Shown one piece after another: positions 62,357 through 64,000 of a stretch of 64,000 bases of DNA. This DNA comes from CAZXEU01 sp965207385 (GTDB taxonomy: Bacteria; Bacteroidota; Rhodothermia; Rhodothermales; Bin80), in NCBI GenBank assembly GCA_965207385.1, contig CBDBLZ010000014.1:27371-91370 (forward strand), given 5' to 3'. The notes beneath the pieces were generated by a model. That model did no database searches. It saw nothing but the letters and a program-made list of their open reading frames with translations, and had not been told where the DNA came from. Every line of letters begins with the position of its first letter. The stretch's first letter is position 1. The translations under genes and the position numbers were made by a program.

Positions 62357-64000
62357 TCCTGTGGCCTTAGTCCGTCCCTTGTTACCGCAAATAGCTGCCC
62401 CTGGTAGGCCACATTGTGCAGGACCGAATCACGATCAAACGAGGCAAACTGCGGCGATGCCGTCAGCCCGCCTTGCGGCATCGCACGAAGTCCAAAGATT
62501 CCCTCCAGAATTACCGTCACCCAACTTCCGTTCGATGAACAGGCCCAGTCGGTAATGTAGGGCGTTTCCGGAGGCGCCTTGCGGGCCCCTCCTTCTTCCG
62601 GATCCATGACTCCGTCGGCAAAGTGGGCCTGGCCGAAGGGGCCCTGGTTGGCGCTTCTGGCCATGCGTTTCAGCCACTGGAATGCCAGGTCCGCCCGGCC
62701 AATGCGGTAGAGCCCCCGCGCGGTTTCAGGCGGCCAGGCTGGATAGGCCCCGGTCCACTGGTGATCGGGCCGCACGTCGAAGAGCACGTTTTGGTCGGCA
62801 GGCGAAAGGGCCCGCATCCACGTCCCGGTCTGCAGCTCGCGCTCGAAGAAGGCGACCATTTCCGCCTTCTGCTGCTCTGTCAAGTCGCCCGGGATGGCGT
62901 TGAGCACTGTCAGCAGGTCGTAGCAGTGGCGCACCTCATGCAATGTTCCGTCCGGGTGGCGCGCATGCCAGAAGCCTTTGCCCTGCACATAGAGCGGCAT
63001 GACGGCCTTCAGCACATCCTCTGCCTCCTCGCGAAGTCTGTCGCTATGTGGGCGCATCCTGCCCAGGACATCGAGAAGATCCGCCACTGTGCGCATGCTC
63101 AGAACATTGGCGGCATTGAGACTGGCCACTTCGTGCGTGTACGTGCTGACGCATTCCAGTAGGTTGTTGATGCCGCCATAATCCGCCAACCCGTGGCCGC
63201 TCCTGAAGCTCTTCCACTGGTGGGCATACTCGAGAAGGAAGTCGATGACCCGCTTGCCGGTGGATGCCACATTCTCCTCCAGCCATCCCCAGAGGCCCGT
63301 CCACTGTGCGTATGCGTGCGCCATGCTGACCATGGCAAAGTCATTGACCGCGTACCAGTAACCGACCGGTCCGCCCGTCAGGTATTCGGTGCCGAAGTGC
63401 TCGTGGATATCGGTGCGCATCCAGTGCTCCAGGTACTTGCGCATCACGTCGGGATCCAGCATGGCATGCACCTGCATGCTGAGAAAGTAGTCCCACAGGA
63501 AAGTGACGGATTGCCAGTACCGCGGCATCAGGGTATCGTACGTGCGGCCCAACGCAGAATGCGGGCTGTCCCGCTTGAAGTAGATCACCCCGAGGGCCCC
63601 CATCCAGTACAGCCTGAGGATGTCGGCGTCGGCGGTGTCAAGCTCGGGCAGGTGGCCGCTGTACCTGTCGTTGCCCGGTGTGTAGATGGCTCTCAGTTCG
63701 GCATTCCAGTACCGCCGCACGCGGTCCAGTTCGTTCGGAATACGGCTTATCAATCCATCGTACGTGGACTGCGCTTCCAACTCTGATTCTGCTATTGCGC
63801 TGACGAAGCTGAAGCGCCACCTCTGGCCCGGCGTGAGGCGCACAGCGTATCGGAATCCGCTACCATTTACGATATCAGCCGCCGGATACGCGCCCTGAAT
63901 GGAAACCGCGGCGCTCTGCCTGGCGCAAAACAGAACGGCTCCGCGCCCGGCATCCACAAACGCACGATTGTCCTTCTCCTGTGGCGGCAGGGGCGCGTTC
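62353..64000 (-). CDS. (alpha/alpha)6-barrel glycosidase-like protein, copy 2 (5' partial)
   Basis: Paralogue of the protein encoded at 58000-60063, truncated by the window edge. The frame is open to position 64000 and the visible part corresponds to copy 1 from about residue 160 onward. It keeps every shared block (RTYDTLMPRYWQS, LWDY, GTEYLTGGPVGYWYAVND, RHCYDLLTVLN, DHQWTGAYPAWPPE, NQGPFGQAHFADGVM, GGARKAP). The C-terminal end of its barrel sequence runs in step with copy 1, so both probably act on related substrates. It is the most upstream visible gene of the coupled operon; further genes may precede it outside the window. Confidence 0.72.
   Translation of the reverse strand, partial: NAPLPPQEKDNRAFVDAGRGAVLFCARQSAAVSIQGAYPAADIVNGSGFRYAVRLTPGQRWRFSFVSAIAESELEAQSTYDGLISRIPNELDRVRRYWNAELRAIYTPGNDRYSGHLPELDTADADILRLYWMGALGVIYFKRDSPHSALGRTYDTLMPRYWQSVTFLWDYFLSMQVHAMLDPDVMRKYLEHWMRTDIHEHFGTEYLTGGPVGYWYAVNDFAMVSMAHAYAQWTGLWGWLEENVASTGKRVIDFLLEYAHQWKSFRSGHGLADYGGINNLLECVSTYTHEVASLNAANVLSMRTVADLLDVLGRMRPHSDRLREEAEDVLKAVMPLYVQGKGFWHARHPDGTLHEVRHCYDLLTVLNAIPGDLTEQQKAEMVAFFERELQTGTWMRALSPADQNVLFDVRPDHQWTGAYPAWPPETARGLYRIGRADLAFQWLKRMARSANQGPFGQAHFADGVMDPEEGGARKAPPETPYITDWACSSNGSWVTVILEGIFGLRAMPQGGLTASPQFASFDRDSVLHNVAYQGQLFAVTRDGLRPQD

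Overview
This is a GC-rich bacterial chromosome segment, gene-dense on both strands. The best lineage guess is a Bacteroidota relative, probably Rhodothermota (Rhodothermales-like). This is inference from several features: ribosomal proteins L36 and S14 of the zinc-free type, a PorW/SprE-like TPR lipoprotein, two secreted or lipid-anchored six-bladed propeller proteins, a TonB energy transducer, a TAnnTTTG promoter-like box just upstream of one gene, and scarce Shine-Dalgarno sequences in front of even the most highly expressed genes. No rRNA, tRNA, CRISPR array or intact insertion sequence was seen.

Layout. 1-4.2 kb: two SLC13-type anion transporters with internal RCK_C domains; the first is cut by the window edge. 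4.5-12.9 kb: a secreted TlpA-like thioredoxin protein; a three-gene operon of a small LptF/G-like membrane protein, an ECF sigma factor and an anti-sigma factor fused in frame to a lipoprotein-type beta-propeller; an outer-membrane barrel; an AcuI-type reductase; a TonB protein and a ClpS-like adaptor. 13-18 kb: a coupled GH3 glycosidase/AbgT transporter pair and a class V aminotransferase. 18-23.5 kb: the operon spoT, HU, ruvX, lemA, TPM protein, TPR protein and CPBP protease.

23.6-42.8 kb: the complete str, S10, spc and alpha ribosomal superoperon on the minus strand, from rpsL through fusA, tuf, rpsJ, secY, map, infA, rpmJ and rpoA to rplQ, ending in a clear intrinsic terminator. Upstream on the same strand lie ftsH, a large SprE/PorW-like TPR/SPOR lipoprotein gene and pyruvate kinase.

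49-55.4 kb: an old tandem duplication of the 5' third of pyk plus a secreted PHP phosphoesterase gene. The two phosphoesterase copies are intact, but the second pyk copy has decayed to a pseudogene. A Tat-exported PhoX-like protein and a propeller lipoprotein follow.

55.5-64 kb: a saccharopine-dehydrogenase-like reductase, then the most unusual locus of the window. It is a minus-strand operon of five genes: two paralogous (alpha/alpha)6-barrel glycosidase-like proteins, an APH-fold kinase, a divergent enolase and a secreted esterase. Every junction is a 4-nt NTGA stop/start overlap. The enolase has Ala for the catalytic His of the SHRSGE motif and Asp for the catalytic Glu, so the cluster may encode an undescribed sugar or glycoconjugate pathway using an enolase paralogue.
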